Shown here: one piece after another, positions 63,061-64,000 of the stretch
Layout of the letters: each line of letters opens with the position of its first letter
How positions within the stretch are numbered: the first letter of the stretch is position 1
Origin: Algoriphagus locisalis
GTDB taxonomy: Bacteria; Bacteroidota; Bacteroidia; Cytophagales; Cyclobacteriaceae
NCBI RefSeq assembly: GCF_900116615.1
Contig: NZ_FPBF01000001.1
Location: 911,625-975,624, forward strand
Direction of reading: 5' to 3'
DNA: 64,000 nucleotides
Translations under genes and position numbers: made by a program
The notes under the pieces: generated by a model
What the model was told of the DNA's origin: nothing
The model's input: the letters and a program-made list of their open reading frames with translations, nothing else
Database searches by the model: none

Positions 63061-64000
63061 ATGAATTACCCTATTTACCTAGATTTCAATGCGACTACCC
63101 CTTGCGCTCCAGAAGTAATTGAAGCGATGATTCCCTGGTTTGGAGAGCATTTTGGGAATGCAGCTAGTAAGTCACATCCCTATGGTTGGGTAGCAGAGAA
63201 TGCTGTCGAGGAAGCACGTGAGCAGATCGCAAACTTGATAGGAGCGCAGAGCAAGGAAATCATTTTTACTTCAGGTGCAACAGAAGCCATCAATCTTGCT
63301 ATAAAGGGAACTTTTGAACTTTATAAAGGATCAAAACAACATTATATCACCTGCCAAACTGAGCATAAGGCAGTATTGGATACCATGAAAGCTTTGGAAG
63401 AGAAAGGAGCTGAAGTAACCTACTTGCCAGTTGATAGAGAAGGTAATGTTAATACTTCTGACTTAAAGTCAAGTATATTTCCTCATACGAAAATGATTTG
63501 CCTGATGTGGGCAAATAATGAAACTGGGATCATTCATCCCATCGAGGAAATCAAAGCAATTGCAGAAGAAAACAACATTATTTTATTCACCGACGCAGTA
63601 CAAGCTGCTGGAAAAATTCCTATTTCCGTAAAAGGAGTGCATCTAATGGCTATTTCTGCGCATAAACTCTATGGGCCGAAAGGTGTTGGAGCGCTATACG
63701 TTCGACACAACCACTCGCTTCCCAAACCACTTGCTCAAGTGCATGGGGGAGGACATGAGAAAGGGTTCCGAAGTGGGACGCTGAATGTCCCGGCAATTGT
63801 AGGTTTCGGAAAAGCAACAGAATTGAGAATGTATGAAATGCAAAGCGAATCAAAGCGATTGGAAAAGCTTCGTGATTTACTTGAAACCAAGCTTCTAAGT
63901 ATTCCCAATACTTTTTTGAATGGAAGTCAGAATAGGCTTACTCATGTCACAAACATTGCTTTTGGAGGGGTAGAAGGCGAGGATTTGCTTCGCAAGATTT
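63061..64000 (+). CDS. Cysteine desulfurase (IscS/NifS family), 5' part
   Basis: The gene runs off the right edge; 313 codons are visible from ATG 63061. NYPIYLDFNATTPCAPEVI is the start signature, TSGATEAINLA and TEHKAVLDTM follow, and ISAHKLYGPKGVGALYV carries the PLP lysine (Lys202). HGGGHEKGFRSGTLNVPAIVGF is also typical. The enzyme removes sulfur from cysteine for Fe-S cluster or tRNA thiolation. The catalytic Cys would lie beyond the window, so group I or II cannot be told. A -7-like tactttag lies 3 bp before the start codon. Confidence 0.92.
   Translation, partial: MNYPIYLDFNATTPCAPEVIEAMIPWFGEHFGNAASKSHPYGWVAENAVEEAREQIANLIGAQSKEIIFTSGATEAINLAIKGTFELYKGSKQHYITCQTEHKAVLDTMKALEEKGAEVTYLPVDREGNVNTSDLKSSIFPHTKMICLMWANNETGIIHPIEEIKAIAEENNIILFTDAVQAAGKIPISVKGVHLMAISAHKLYGPKGVGALYVRHNHSLPKPLAQVHGGGHEKGFRSGTLNVPAIVGFGKATELRMYEMQSESKRLEKLRDLLETKLLSIPNTFLNGSQNRLTHVTNIAFGGVEGEDLLRKI

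Overview
The window looks like chromosomal DNA of an aerobic, gliding-lineage member of the Bacteroidota, most likely Cytophagales/Cyclobacteriaceae (Algoriphagus-like). Supporting evidence: a SusD/surface-lipoprotein polysaccharide locus, a GldC gene, an ftsX-DUF3098-uppP-truB-ribF cluster, an arginine operon built on an N-acyl-ornithine carbamoyltransferase, AT-rich DNA with few Shine-Dalgarno sequences, and several TAnnTTTG-type promoters. The genus is an inference. No rRNA, tRNA, CRISPR array, prophage or complete insertion sequence was seen.

Layout. 1-9364 (+): the tail of a beta-glucan-type polysaccharide utilisation locus (SusD C-terminus, IPT/TIG glycan-binding lipoprotein, giant FG-GAP/ASPIC lipoprotein, GH9 glucanase, sialate-type acetylesterase). 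9365-10583: RES-Xre toxin-antitoxin pair with a palindromic operator. 10729-15647: small envelope genes, an alpha/beta hydrolase, an ABM-fold protein, a DUF4097-like lipoprotein and gldC. 15743-21467 (-): scoAB, ribF, truB, uppP, DUF3098, ftsX and pdeM. 22117-24760 (-): metY-metX behind a SAM-I riboswitch with an attenuator. 24856-27041 (-): beta-carbonic anhydrase overlapping a SulP transporter, a probable bicarbonate uptake pair. 27152-35744 (-): arginine operon (GNAT-argG-argC-argD-argF'-argB-argE'-argH), preceded by a possible leader peptide.

36141-46288: a small zinc-ribbon membrane protein, a FrnE-like DsbA, an Omp85-type barrel, a XusA/XusB-like siderophore receptor pair, an SMP-30 lactonase, a beta-propeller protein, an MpaB-type oxygenase and a DUF2752-TM2 pair. 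46480-53366: ElaA-like acetyltransferase, a RelE/ParE module, a Bacteroidetes VLRF1-type release-factor homologue, two poorly known genes, HrpB helicase and a HigBA-like module with a probable leaderless transcript. 53620-64000: sulfatase, CrtA-like protein, DUF2911 protein, Gfo/Idh/MocA oxidoreductase, metallo-beta-lactamase-fold lipase-like enzyme, an IorAB-type molybdenum hydroxylase and the start of a cysteine desulfurase.

The most distinctive unexplained structure is a dispersed intergenic repeat (four copies: 9406-9579, 13291-13376, 15104-15241, 29643-29746). Two copies have near-perfect terminal inverted repeats, so it resembles a small MITE. Other points worth a look are the VLRF1 homologue, the unassigned N-acetylglutamate synthase role of the arginine-operon GNAT, the arginine leader ORF, and a duplicated 5' leader with nested mini-ORFs before the DsbA gene.
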